Shown: positions 1 through 7,373, numbered from the stretch's first letter. The stretch: DNA of 13,955 nucleotides from Syntrophomonadaceae bacterium (GCA_007122565.1 SKTJ01000018.1:1-13955), one strand, 5' to 3'. Numbers and translations are program-made. Notes: generated by a model not told the origin, from the letters alone.

Positions 1-55
1 AGAATACTATGCCGGCGGCTTTTGAACATTTAAAGTAATATTTTAGCGCCCCATA

Positions 56-84
56 TTGACTAATGCTTTAGTAAAAGTTATGGT
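56..84 (+). promoter_or_regulatory. Candidate sigma-A promoter of the rarD-like gene
   Basis: A -35 box TTGACT (56-61) and a -10 box TATGGT (79-84) are separated by exactly 17 bases, which matches the vegetative consensus at 5 of 6 and 4 of 6 positions. Transcription would start near 91, giving a leader of about 74 bases before the permease start codon. This is inferred from sequence only. Confidence 0.45.
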
Positions 85-164
85 TAATACTAATTGAACA
101 ACAGCAATGCTGAATGCTGATACATATCAACTACTGTTCTTAAACAGAATGAGGAAGTGCTGCA

Positions 165-1106
165 ATGGTTACTCAAGCAAAGACCGGGAATGATTCTGCA
201 GGCATCTGGTATGGTATTTTGTCTTATACTCTCTGGGGTGTGCTGCCTCTGTATTGGAAACTGCTCCAGGCAATTCCTGCCCTGGAGATCCTCGCTCACC
301 GTATCCTATGGTCTTTTATATTTCTAGGCAGTGTCCTGCTTATTTCCAGGGGATGGCAAACAATGGTCGCTGTCCTGACCAACAGGAAAAAACTAATGAT
401 CCTATTTTTGTGCGGCGTTTTAATCAGCTTTAACTGGTTAACTTTTATCTTTGCTGTGAATTCAAATCAGGTCATAGAAGCCAGCATGGGTTACTATATC
501 AATCCCCTGGTCACCGTTCTTTTGGCAGTGCTGGTATTAAAAGAGAGATTAACGCAGTGGCAGTGGATTTCCATTTTATTGGCAACTGTAGGAGTGTTGA
601 TTATTACTTTGCAGTATGGCAGAGTTCCCTGGATCGCCCTGATTTTGGCCGCCACCTTTGCCCTTTATGGATTGACGAAAAAATTAGTCGGGGTAGATCC
701 GGTTACGGGGTTAACGCTGGAAACCTTTATTGTAATGCCAGTTGCTTTAATCTATATTCTTAACATAGAAATTACCGGTCTTGGCTCTTTGGGTAGTGTT
801 CCCTTCTATATGCAGTTAATCCTTGCAGGTACGGGCATTGCAACAGTGCTGCCCCTTTTGGGCTTTGCCAAGGGGCTCGAGCGAACCAACCTTTCAATGA
901 TGGGATTTTTGCAATATATTGCCCCTACGATCAGTTTGCTCCTGGGCATTTTAGTTTTTAAAGAATATTTTTCAGTTTCCCATTTAATCAGTTTTTGTTT
1001 TATTTGGGTTGCACTAGTTATTTTTACCCTGGCTAATCTTGGAGTTTTGAAAGATAATAAGGCTGCTGATATAGCAGATGAAATAGAGACTGCTGAGAAA
1101 ATTTGA
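165..1106 (+). CDS. rarD: RarD-type EamA/DMT-family permease
   Basis: This is an inner-membrane transporter of the drug/metabolite (EamA) superfamily, RarD subfamily. The 313-residue length and about ten hydrophobic segments are normal for the family. RarD hallmarks are visible: WGVLPLYWK (24-32), EILAHRILWS (41-50), a NW motif (90-91), EASMGYYINPL (105-115), a KER motif near 126-128 and PWIALILAATFALYGL (155-170). The start ATG follows GAGGA at a suitable distance. The substrate is unknown; the name comes from a chloramphenicol-sensitivity phenotype in other bacteria, and homologues are usually listed as uncharacterised permeases. The gene has its own candidate promoter and lies 85 bases before proA, with a palindromic repeat between them, so the two may or may not share a transcript. 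The family call is firm, the function is not. Confidence 0.9.
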   Translation: MVTQAKTGNDSAGIWYGILSYTLWGVLPLYWKLLQAIPALEILAHRILWSFIFLGSVLLISRGWQTMVAVLTNRKKLMILFLCGVLISFNWLTFIFAVNSNQVIEASMGYYINPLVTVLLAVLVLKERLTQWQWISILLATVGVLIITLQYGRVPWIALILAATFALYGLTKKLVGVDPVTGLTLETFIVMPVALIYILNIEITGLGSLGSVPFYMQLILAGTGIATVLPLLGFAKGLERTNLSMMGFLQYIAPTISLLLGILVFKEYFSVSHLISFCFIWVALVIFTLANLGVLKDNKAADIADEIETAEKI

Positions 1107-1122
1107 TCCAAAACGGGCTGGG

Positions 1123-1155
1123 AGTGCGACAACGAGAACCGTCCCCTGTCGCACT
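1123..1155. repeat. Palindromic REP-like intergenic element
   Basis: The perfect 9-base arms AGTGCGACA (1123-1131) and TGTCGCACT (1147-1155) enclose a 15-base loop containing GAACCGTCCCC. No T-run follows on the plus strand, so it is not a standard intrinsic terminator. The core read on the minus strand (GGGGACGGTTCTC) resembles the core of the doublet at 4869-4957, which suggests one dispersed repeat family. Similar short palindromes in other bacteria are moved by REP-associated tyrosine (IS200-like) transposases; none is present here. Confidence 0.7.
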
Positions 1156-1191
1156 GTCGCAAAAAGAATAATTAGAAAGGGAGAGATTGAT

Positions 1192-2487
1192 ATGATGATG
1201 GATGAGCTGGCACGCCAGGTTAAAGAGGCCTCACTTAAATTGGCTGCTTGCGATGGGGAGATTAAAAACAAAGCTTTGGCCAGGCTGGCTGAGTCATTAA
1301 CAAAGCGGCAGGATGAAATTGTCAGAGCCAACCAGGCAGATCTTGAACGGAGTGAGCAGGAAAATCTGGCTGCGCCTCTTTTGAAGAGGCTAAAATTTGA
1401 TGAAGCAAAAATTGCTGACGTTGTGGACGGTATTCACAGCCTGATCAAGCTTGAAGATCCTGTGGGCAAAACGTTGCTCGCCACGGAGCTGGATGACGGA
1501 TTGGAATTGTACAAAGTAACATGTCCAATTGGGGTGATCGGTGTCATTTTTGAATCAAGGCCCGATGCCCTGGTGCAGATCTCGACCCTTTGCCTGAAAA
1601 GCGGCAATGGGGTTCTGCTTAAAGGAGGGTCAGAAGCAAGGGAGACAAACCGCATTCTGGCTGAGGTAATTGCGGATGCAACTACAGCCGCAGGTATTCC
1701 CCCAATGTGGGCTGCCCTTTTGGAGACACGGGCCGATGTGGATGATATGCTCAAAATGGACCGCTACATTGACCTGATTATTCCCAGGGGTTCCAACGAA
1801 TTTGTGCGCTATATTATGGACAACTCACGTATCCCCGTAATGGGGCATGCCGATGGAATATGCCACTGCTATGTTGACGAAGATGCGGATCTTAAGATGG
1901 CGGCGCAGATCGTCCTGGACTCTAAAACCCAGTACGTGGCCGTATGCAACGCCGCAGAGACACTGTTGGTGCATGAAAAGGCCGCACCGGAATTTTTACC
2001 TCCCATAAAAGAATTACTGGAAAAGAAGCAAGTGAAACTAGTGGGGTGCCCCAAGACCAGGGCCTTGATTCCCGTTGAAGCTGCCACGGAAGAGGATTGG
2101 AAAACCGAATACCTGGATTATAAAATGTCTGTTAAGGTTGTTCCAGAGCTTGATGCGGCTGTGGATCATATTAACGAGTACGGCTCCGGTCATACCGACA
2201 CCATCATCACCGGGAACAGAGAAAAAGCTGCCCGTTTTATGAACTATGTGGATTCAGGCAATGTTCTGTGGAACTGTTCCACCCGCTTCAGTGATGGTTT
2301 CCGCTACGGCTTCGGTGCCGAAGTGGGGATTAGCACCAGCAAAATTCACTCCAGAGGCCCGGTAGGCCTTGAGGGACTGGTAATATATAAGTACAAGTTA
2401 CTCGGAAACGGCCATATTGTTGACGACTATGCCAATCGTTCCAAAACGTTCAAGCATAGGGATTTGGGCAGGAGTTCTACATTATAA
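1192..2487 (+). CDS. proA: Glutamate-5-semialdehyde dehydrogenase (gamma-glutamyl phosphate reductase)
   Basis: ProA is a cytoplasmic NADPH-dependent enzyme that reduces gamma-glutamyl phosphate to glutamate-5-semialdehyde, the second step of proline synthesis from glutamate. The 431 residues form an aldehyde-dehydrogenase fold. The likely catalytic cysteine is C252 in VAVCNAAETLLV (249-260), and residues 317-338 match the ProA signature, ending in YGSGHTDTI. Three consecutive ATG codons (1192, 1195, 1198) follow the ribosome binding site AAAGGGAGAG, so the exact start is uncertain by two residues. The partner kinase gene proB, often adjacent, is absent from both flanks, so it must lie elsewhere or ProA works with another source of substrate. 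The MFS gene begins 23 bases after the stop and is probably co-transcribed. Confidence 0.96.
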   Translation: MMMDELARQVKEASLKLAACDGEIKNKALARLAESLTKRQDEIVRANQADLERSEQENLAAPLLKRLKFDEAKIADVVDGIHSLIKLEDPVGKTLLATELDDGLELYKVTCPIGVIGVIFESRPDALVQISTLCLKSGNGVLLKGGSEARETNRILAEVIADATTAAGIPPMWAALLETRADVDDMLKMDRYIDLIIPRGSNEFVRYIMDNSRIPVMGHADGICHCYVDEDADLKMAAQIVLDSKTQYVAVCNAAETLLVHEKAAPEFLPPIKELLEKKQVKLVGCPKTRALIPVEAATEEDWKTEYLDYKMSVKVVPELDAAVDHINEYGSGHTDTIITGNREKAARFMNYVDSGNVLWNCSTRFSDGFRYGFGAEVGISTSKIHSRGPVGLEGLVIYKYKLLGNGHIVDDYANRSKTFKHRDLGRSSTL

Positions 2488-2510
2488 GGTAGCAAAGGGG
2501 TATTCTTTAT

Positions 2511-3653
2511 ATGCGCAGCCCATACCGGCCCCTATTACCTTTGTTTATGGCGATCGGTGCTGCCGGTTTCACGTTGGGACTTGTTTTACCCGTTACAACT
2601 GTTGTTTTGGAAGAACTCTCGGTGAGCGCTCCCTTGATTGGTTTAACGGCTACAGTGTCGGCAGTAGGGACGATGGCCGGCTCTCTTTTTGTGGGACGGG
2701 CTATCCGTGACTATGGTGCCAAAGCCGTGGTCGGAACCGGACTTTTTCTGACCGCTGTTTCCGTAGGGGCTCTTTCCCTGTGGTTGTACATTCCCTACTG
2801 GCTGTTGCTCCGTTTCATTATGGGTGTTGCCCTGGCAGCTGTGTTTACGGCAAGCGAGACGATGATTAACAGAAATAGCAGTGTGGAAAGCAGGGGAAGA
2901 ACGCTCGGTCTTTATGGCATGGCTTTTTCCCTCAGTTTTATGATCGGTCCCCTTGGTTTAATGATGCTCCGTTTTGGCATCTGGCTCCCCTTTATTACCG
3001 GCGCGCTGGCCTGTCTGGTGCCGGCCCTATTGTTCTTACGTTTCCCGTCTGCCACCACACCTGAGACACCGGGCGCGGAACGAAAGGGAACGGTTATCAT
3101 CAGGCGTATTTTTCTCTCCCTTTCCACCATGTTCCTTGCCGGTTTCATGGAAGGAGCGCTGCTTGTGCTCATTCCCCTTTATACCCTGCGTCAGGGTTTT
3201 TCCACAGGGGAAACGGGGATGCTTCTTTTTATCTTTTTAGTGGGACACGGTTGTATGCCTCTTTTAGCCGGGCTTGCCGCTGACCGCTGGGACTTTCCCC
3301 GGACCCTGGCCGCAGTGATTATCGCAGGCATACCTGCATTTATCCTGGTTCCTTTTGCCTCGCAGCTGTTTTCGCTGGCGCTGCTTCTGATCGTATGCGG
3401 CGCATCAGTGGGCTCTCTCTATCCTCTTTCCATCGGTCTTTTGGCAAATCGATTAACTTATTCTGAACTGCCCCGGGGTAATGCCATGACCACGTTTTGC
3501 TATGGCTTGGGAAGTGTTCTTGGCCCGATTATCCCTGCTGTTGTTATGCATTTTACAGGAGTCTCAGCTCTTTTCCTGGTTGCAGCGATGGTTTACTTTA
3601 TCTTTCTCAGTGTGTGGTGGTCCGGATGGAATCCCGTGCGTAAATGGGCTTAA
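2511..3653 (+). CDS. Major facilitator superfamily (MFS) permease
   Basis: This 380-residue protein is strongly hydrophobic along its whole length, in the pattern of a 12-helix MFS carrier of the plasma membrane. The loop between helices 2 and 3 carries a motif-A-like sequence, VGRAIRDYGAK (61-71), and a related AADRW motif occurs in the second half. A conserved-looking segment, SRGRTLGLYG, lies near residues 127-136, before helix 5. The start ATG lies 10 bases after AAAGGGG, somewhat distant but workable, and 23 bases after the proA stop, so the two genes probably share a message. Nothing in the sequence fixes the substrate; many proteins of this length and type are annotated as drug or sugar efflux carriers. 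A link to proline metabolism is not supported beyond proximity. Confidence 0.85.
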   Translation: MRSPYRPLLPLFMAIGAAGFTLGLVLPVTTVVLEELSVSAPLIGLTATVSAVGTMAGSLFVGRAIRDYGAKAVVGTGLFLTAVSVGALSLWLYIPYWLLLRFIMGVALAAVFTASETMINRNSSVESRGRTLGLYGMAFSLSFMIGPLGLMMLRFGIWLPFITGALACLVPALLFLRFPSATTPETPGAERKGTVIIRRIFLSLSTMFLAGFMEGALLVLIPLYTLRQGFSTGETGMLLFIFLVGHGCMPLLAGLAADRWDFPRTLAAVIIAGIPAFILVPFASQLFSLALLLIVCGASVGSLYPLSIGLLANRLTYSELPRGNAMTTFCYGLGSVLGPIIPAVVMHFTGVSALFLVAAMVYFIFLSVWWSGWNPVRKWA

Positions 3654-3711
3654 CCAAAAAGAATGTGGTTGCAGAAGTGTAGGCATAAGAGAATAACAAG
3701 GAGGTTTCACC

Positions 3712-4869
3712 ATGTCAGAATTCCATGGCAATGATATTGAAAAGAATGGTGGTGTCTTTGCAGAACTGGCGGAACGATGGTGCGGCGAAACCTACATGTG
3801 GCTGGATTACGTGCCTGAAAACGGCGCTCTGCAGAAGCTGCTGCGGGAGCTGTTCAGCGTGGCTGAGGCAACAGCTCTGAAAGCAATTCCCGTCAGTCCT
3901 GTCCCGCTGCACTATCATTCGCTGCAGCAGATCGCCGCTGCAAGCGACCTGTCCCCGGGGCAGCTGGAGCTTATCCTGGACGAAATAGTGGACCGGGGAC
4001 TCCTTTTTGCCGGAGAGACCACCGCAGGAGAAAAGGGCTATGCTCTCCTCATAAACGGCTACGGCTTTAGTCAGGTATTTTATTGGAAAGGCCAAAAGGA
4101 CGAAACGACACGCCGCCTCGCTGAACTGGAAAGTGACCGCTCCTTCAGGGAGGCAAGGATGAACCTCTATGTAAGCGATGCGGATAAGACCAAGGCGTGG
4201 CGTTATATACCCCTCAGTGCCTCCGTGGATCCCCAGTGGCAGAATGTTTATCCAACAGAAACGATTGAGAGAGTAATTCAACAGGCTAATAAATTTGCCC
4301 TTGTCCATTGTACCTGCCGCATTATTTATGAAATGAGAAAGGGGGAGAGCTGCGGCCATTCCACCGATGTATGTATCAAGATGGACGAGCTGGCTGCAAG
4401 CGTAATCCGGGGTGGCCTCGGCCGGGAGATCAGCAGGGACGAAGCCCTGGCAGTGATCAGAAAGGCCGCTGCAGAAGGGCTTGTTCACTTCACGGATAAT
4501 ACAGAAGCCCAGATCAAGCACATCTGTAACTGTTGCGGCTGCGCATGCTGGAACGTAGGGGCCATCAAAAAGAGGATCGTGCCCCGTGATATGTTAATGG
4601 CTACTTATTTCATCCGGGAGACGAAACACAGGGAGTGCAGCGGCTGTGAATCCTGTGTGGAGATCTGCCCTGTAGACGCGGTAAAAGTAGAAGACGGAGT
4701 AGCCATGGTAAACTTGGATTGGTGTATCGGCTGCGGCGTGTGTATGCCCTCCTGTCCCACCGAAGCCATAAAAATCTTGCAGAAAAGCAATACGCCAATA
4801 CGCACAAAAAACCTAACTGAACTCTACACACGCCTCAACAACGAGCGCAAAAAACGTCTGAACGGATAA
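3712..4869 (+). CDS. Cysteine-rich 4Fe-4S ferredoxin-domain protein with N-terminal helical/winged-helix-like region
   Basis: The 385-residue soluble protein ends in a classical two-cluster ferredoxin module: C309-x2-C312-x2-C315-x3-C319-P and C338-x2-C341-x2-C344-x3-C348-P, each able to bind one [4Fe-4S] cluster. Upstream are two further cysteine groups: HCTCR (C200, C202) with C214 and C221, and the dense CNCCGCAC run (C272 to C279). These could bind another cluster or a metal. Residues 60-110 look like a small helix-turn-helix or winged-helix fold (SLQQIAAASDLSPGQLELIL). An electron-transfer role is inferred; the redox partner is unknown and no oxidoreductase subunit lies beside it. AGGAGG sits 8 bases before the ATG. 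The stop codon is inside the first palindrome of the following terminator-like doublet. Confidence 0.8.
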   Translation: MSEFHGNDIEKNGGVFAELAERWCGETYMWLDYVPENGALQKLLRELFSVAEATALKAIPVSPVPLHYHSLQQIAAASDLSPGQLELILDEIVDRGLLFAGETTAGEKGYALLINGYGFSQVFYWKGQKDETTRRLAELESDRSFREARMNLYVSDADKTKAWRYIPLSASVDPQWQNVYPTETIERVIQQANKFALVHCTCRIIYEMRKGESCGHSTDVCIKMDELAASVIRGGLGREISRDEALAVIRKAAAEGLVHFTDNTEAQIKHICNCCGCACWNVGAIKKRIVPRDMLMATYFIRETKHRECSGCESCVEICPVDAVKVEDGVAMVNLDWCIGCGVCMPSCPTEAIKILQKSNTPIRTKNLTELYTRLNNERKKRLNG

Positions 4870-4904
4870 AATGGGACAAGGGGACAGGTCCCTTGTCCCA
4901 TTTT
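4868..4904 (+). terminator. Stem-loop overlapping the ferredoxin-gene stop codon, followed by T residues
   Basis: A perfect 15-base-pair stem (4868-4882 with 4890-4904) and a 7-base loop GACAGGT form a hairpin whose 3' arm ends in TTTT. It begins inside the TAA stop codon. The flanking A-run and T-run would let it work as an intrinsic terminator in either direction. It is also one half of the palindrome doublet at 4869-4957. Confidence 0.6.
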
Positions 4905-4957
4905 ATCTGAAAAACGTGGAGCTTTTGGGACAAGGGACCTGTCCCCTTGTCCCATTT
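4869..4957. repeat. Inverted doublet of palindromic repeats (BIME-like) between convergent genes
   Basis: Bases 4869-4900 and 4926-4957 are perfect 32-base inverted copies of each other, 25 bases apart. Each copy is itself a palindrome (TGGGACAAGGG / CCCTTGTCCCA). The unit can therefore fold as two separate hairpins or as one long cruciform. Head-to-head pairs of palindromes are typical of REP/BIME elements. The doublet fills the gap between the convergent ferredoxin and pgi genes. Confidence 0.8.
4926..4954 (-). terminator. Stem-loop downstream of pgi, second half of the doublet
   Basis: An 11-base-pair stem (4926-4936 with 4944-4954) and a 7-base loop lie just beyond the pgi stop. Read on the minus strand the 3' arm is followed by four T-equivalents only after a short A/T stretch, so termination of pgi may depend on both hairpins together. 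This is a structural inference. Confidence 0.5.
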
Positions 4958-4961
4958 CTTT

Positions 4962-6278
4962 TTACTTGTGCGGAGAGTTGCTTAGCAGGGAGAACATATT
5001 TTTTTTGTACGCTTCCACGCCCGGCTGGTCGAATGGATTAACGCCTAACAGGTATCCACTAATGGCGCAGGCTTTTTCGAAAAAATAAACGAGTTGACCG
5101 TAATAACGGGGAGTCATCTCCGGTATGATGATTTTCAGGTTTGGCACCCCTCCTGTGCTGTGTGCCATGATCGTTCCTGCGCAGGCTTTTTCGTTCACAT
5201 GATGCATGGTCTTGCCGGCTAGCAAGTTCAGACCGTCCATATCTTCTGCAAGCAGGGGTATTTCCTGGTCAAGGGGCGGTTTTTCCAGCCAGAGAGTAGT
5301 AACGAAGAGGTTTCGGTAACCGTCCTGGATTAGCTGACCCAAAGAGTGGAGATCTGTGGTAAAATGGACCCCTGCCGGGAAGATTCCTTTTTGATCCTTA
5401 CCCTCGCTTTCACCGAAGAGTTGCTTCCACCATTCCGTAAATGACATAAATGAAGGTTCGTAGGCGGCAAGCAACTCAATGATTTTTCCTTTACGATATA
5501 AGAGCTGACGTAGCGCTGCATAACGATAAGCGGGGTTATTCGCCGGCCGGTCCTCGTCGTAGAGTTTGCAGCCATGGCGTGCGCCAGCCATGATAGCGGC
5601 GATATCAATGCCGGACACGGCGATGGGCAGCAGTCCTACCGCTGTAAGCACAGAATAGCGGCCTCCGATGTCGCCAGGCACGGTTAAAGTCTCGTAGCCC
5701 TCCTGTCGCGCAAGCTGACGCAGGGCTCCTGTTTCCCCCGTAGTTGCAATAATCCTTTCTCGCGCACCCTTTTTGCCGTAACGTTTCTCCAGCATAGCGC
5801 GGAAAAAACGGAAAGCCAGGGCCGGCTCCAGGGTGGTTCCCGACTTAGAGATCACGTTGACTACCACTTCTTTATCGGCAATAAGCTCCCAGAGGTGGGT
5901 CAGGTATGTAGCACTGAGGTTGCATCCGCTAAAGTAGATTTGCGGGCCACCCCGTCTTTCCCGCGGTAGTTGGTTGTAATAGGTATGCCCGAGGAGTTCC
6001 AGCGCGGAGCGGGCTCCCAGATACGACCCGCCGATCCCGATTACCACAAAAATATCCGCTTTTTCCCGCACCTGCCCGGCGACACGGATGATCTGCTCCA
6101 CTTCCTCCCGTCCGCAGTGCATGGGCCAGCCCAGCCAGCCCAAATATTCCCGCCCCGGCCCTTCATAGCGGTGTAACTTCTCGTGAGCAGTCAGCACCTG
6201 TGCATCCAGAGCTTCCATTTCATGGTTCCCCACAAAATCACCGGTAGCCTGGGTATCAAAAACAATCTCCCTGTTCAT
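4962..6278 (-). CDS. pgi: Glucose-6-phosphate isomerase
   Basis: Pgi interconverts glucose 6-phosphate and fructose 6-phosphate in glycolysis and gluconeogenesis in the cytoplasm. The 438-residue protein is close to the roughly 450 residues of Bacillota Pgi. It contains the sugar-phosphate-binding loops GIGGSYLG (81-88) and SKSGTT (144-149), the first family signature GDIGGRYSVLTAVG (202-215), the active-site region FGESEGKDQKG (288-298) and the second signature PFDQPGVEAYKK (415-426). I chose the ATG at 6278 because GGGAGG sits 8 bases before it; the open frame continues upstream to 6386, but those extra residues do not resemble Pgi. Transcription converges on the ferredoxin gene. A minus-strand promoter candidate lies at 6566-6594, which would give a long leader. 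Confidence 0.97.
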   Translation of the reverse strand: MNREIVFDTQATGDFVGNHEMEALDAQVLTAHEKLHRYEGPGREYLGWLGWPMHCGREEVEQIIRVAGQVREKADIFVVIGIGGSYLGARSALELLGHTYYNQLPRERRGGPQIYFSGCNLSATYLTHLWELIADKEVVVNVISKSGTTLEPALAFRFFRAMLEKRYGKKGARERIIATTGETGALRQLARQEGYETLTVPGDIGGRYSVLTAVGLLPIAVSGIDIAAIMAGARHGCKLYDEDRPANNPAYRYAALRQLLYRKGKIIELLAAYEPSFMSFTEWWKQLFGESEGKDQKGIFPAGVHFTTDLHSLGQLIQDGYRNLFVTTLWLEKPPLDQEIPLLAEDMDGLNLLAGKTMHHVNEKACAGTIMAHSTGGVPNLKIIIPEMTPRYYGQLVYFFEKACAISGYLLGVNPFDQPGVEAYKKNMFSLLSNSPHK

Positions 6279-6565
6279 TATATCCTCCCGCTTATGATTA
6301 AGTATTCCCCAACAATTAAAATCACAGTCTAAGGTTCTAAAGTCAAAAGTCCTTAGGGAAGGACCCCTGTGCCCCCTTACGAACATCAGTGTTTGCTAAT
6401 TCTATTATTCGATGATAAACCTTGAAAAAATGGCATGGGTCTAGCACCGTAAAATAGCGAACTTATTTCCCGTTACAACAATCAGGGGTTGTCCACCCCT
6501 AACACCGCGTATTTTTGCCTTTCCCCTCCTTGTCTCTTATTTCCTGCTTCTTGCTTCTTGTAACC

Positions 6566-6594
6566 ATGTTATTACAGAGGGCTACCGGCGTCAA
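6566..6594 (-). promoter_or_regulatory. Candidate minus-strand promoter for pgi
   Basis: On the minus strand TTGACG (6594-6589) and TAACAT (6571-6566) are 17 bases apart, matching 5 of 6 and 4 of 6 consensus positions. Transcription would start near 6559, about 280 bases before the pgi start, so a second promoter nearer the gene is also possible. The A/T tract at 6644-6684 lies upstream of the -35 box. Confidence 0.35.
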
Positions 6595-6643
6595 GCTATG
6601 CAGAATATATTTCGTGCTAACTCTAAAATATTTTCAAAAATAC

Positions 6644-6693
6644 TCCTTGAAAAAAATTTTTATTTTTTTTAAAAAAAAGAAGGACTTTTTCAA
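6644..6693. promoter_or_regulatory. A/T-tract element with inverted repeats and possible Rrf2-gene promoter
   Basis: Runs of 6 to 8 consecutive A or T alternate here. Two dyads overlap: TCCTT (6644-6648) with AAGGA (6680-6684), and TTGAAAAA (6647-6654) with TTTTTCAA (6686-6693). TTGAAA (6647-6652) and TAAAAA (6670-6675), 17 bases apart, could serve as a plus-strand promoter with a leader of about 76 bases. Such tracts often bend DNA. The promoter assignment is weak. Confidence 0.3.
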
Positions 6694-6758
6694 CAGATAT
6701 AGAATAAGATAAATAAGATGATTTTAATCCTGTTTAAACTGGAGAAGAGGTAACTAAT

Positions 6759-7196
6759 ATGCAGATAACACGCCAGACTGAATACGCTGTTCGTACCCTG
6801 ATAGAACTGGCCAAGGCTGAGGAAGGAAAATTGGTACTCACAAAGTTGATCTCATTGAACCAGAATATTCCCGAGGTATTTTTAAAAAAAACGATTCAAC
6901 TTTTAGCCAATGCGGGGTTAATAGCCACGCAGCGCGGCACCCAGGGAGGTGTAAGACTGGCCGTTAGCCCTTCTGAAATCACCATCGCCGATGTATTCAC
7001 AGCGGTAGAAGGACGGGTGGCCATAAATGTTTGCCTCACTGAGGCTTACCCCTGTCCCAACAAGTCGGTATGCCGGGTTCACGGTGTTCTGCAGCGTGCG
7101 CAAGACGCTTTAATCAATGAGTTAAGCCGGGATAGTATCGCCGATCTTTTAAGGGAGCAGGAAGCACCGGCATATACTAAAGGAAGAAAACTATAA
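6759..7196 (+). CDS. Rrf2-family Fe-S transcriptional regulator, probably NsrR-like
   Basis: This 145-residue protein has the N-terminal winged helix of Rrf2 regulators (MQITRQTEYAVRTLIELA, then IPEVFLKKTIQLLANAGL and RGTQGGVRLA). Near the C-terminus are three cysteines, C92-x6-C99-x5-C105, in the position used by IscR and NsrR to bind an Fe-S cluster. The spacing is between that of E. coli NsrR and B. subtilis NsrR as I recall them. The next gene is hcp, a well-known target of NO-responsive regulators, so nitrosative-stress sensing is the most likely role. An IscR-like or cysteine-metabolism (CymR) role cannot be excluded, although CymR usually lacks the three cysteines and no isc/suf genes are near. 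The ribosome binding site GGAGAAGAGG is close to the ATG. Confidence 0.85.
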   Translation: MQITRQTEYAVRTLIELAKAEEGKLVLTKLISLNQNIPEVFLKKTIQLLANAGLIATQRGTQGGVRLAVSPSEITIADVFTAVEGRVAINVCLTEAYPCPNKSVCRVHGVLQRAQDALINELSRDSIADLLREQEAPAYTKGRKL

Positions 7197-7248
7197 ATTA
7201 GAGTTTTAACGTGAATCAATATGCTTCTAAAGGGGACAAAAAACATCA

Positions 7249-7263
7249 TTAATGTCCCATTAA
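7249..7263. promoter_or_regulatory. Perfect dyad, candidate operator for the hcp promoter
   Basis: TTAATG-TCC-CATTAA is a perfect 6-3-6 inverted repeat 110 bases before the hcp start. A possible -10 box TATAAC (7273-7278) lies 18 bases after the left arm, which could act as a weak -35 box. A protein bound at the dyad would block that promoter. The dyad also overlaps a looser hairpin GGGACA (7233-7238) / TGTCCC (7253-7258), so it may instead be part of a decayed palindromic repeat. Confidence 0.35.
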
Positions 7264-7277
7264 GGGGGTGATTATAA

Positions 7278-7317
7278 CAGAAGTCAGAAGTTAGAGTCAG
7301 AGCCGGAATTAGAGAAG
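7278..7317 (+). repeat. Degenerate CAGAAGTCAG-type tract
   Basis: The stretch begins CAGAAGTCAGAAGTTAGAG and continues with imperfect 7- to 8-base units. Related stretches occur at 11598-11622 and, on the minus strand, 13279-13311. Its function is unknown; it looks like low-complexity intergenic sequence dispersed by slippage or by a small element. Confidence 0.55.
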
Positions 7318-7373
7318 TTGCGTATACTATGAAGAATAAAAAATATGAGTAAAATGAAGGGAGAGGTAAAAAA

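Larger units (their letters stand above)
6279..6758. other. 480-base AT-rich divergent intergenic region
   Basis: No credible coding sequence is seen here. The region contains a small hairpin (CTAAGG 6329-6334 with CCTTAG 6351-6356), a second hairpin AGGGGT (6484-6489) / ACCCCT (6495-6500), a pyrimidine-rich stretch with repeated CTTCTTG (about 6524-6560), and a striking run of A and T tracts (6644-6693). It separates two divergently transcribed genes and must hold promoters for both. Confidence 0.7.

Noticed and set aside
1..38. Tail of an upstream coding sequence at the left edge
   Set aside because: All three plus frames reach a stop by 38, so a gene end is possible, but fewer than 13 codons cannot be assigned.
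1123..1165. Intrinsic terminator after rarD
   Set aside because: The stem is strong, but it is followed by GTCGCAAAAAG and not a T-run on the coding strand.
1192..3653. proA and MFS gene as a proline uptake and synthesis operon
   Set aside because: The MFS protein shows no sign of proline specificity, and proB is missing, so only proximity supports it.
3715..4521. 268-codon open frame antisense to the ferredoxin-protein gene
   Set aside because: The plus-strand frame has clear ferredoxin motifs and an AGGAGG site; the antisense translation shows no recognisable domain.
6279..6386. N-terminal extension of pgi to the ATG at 6386
   Set aside because: The extra 36 residues do not resemble Pgi, and a good GGGAGG site precedes the internal ATG at 6278.
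6484..6500. Terminator hairpin AGGGGT/ACCCCT in the pgi-Rrf2 gap
   Set aside because: No transcript is expected to end there, and no T-run lies directly after the stem on either strand.
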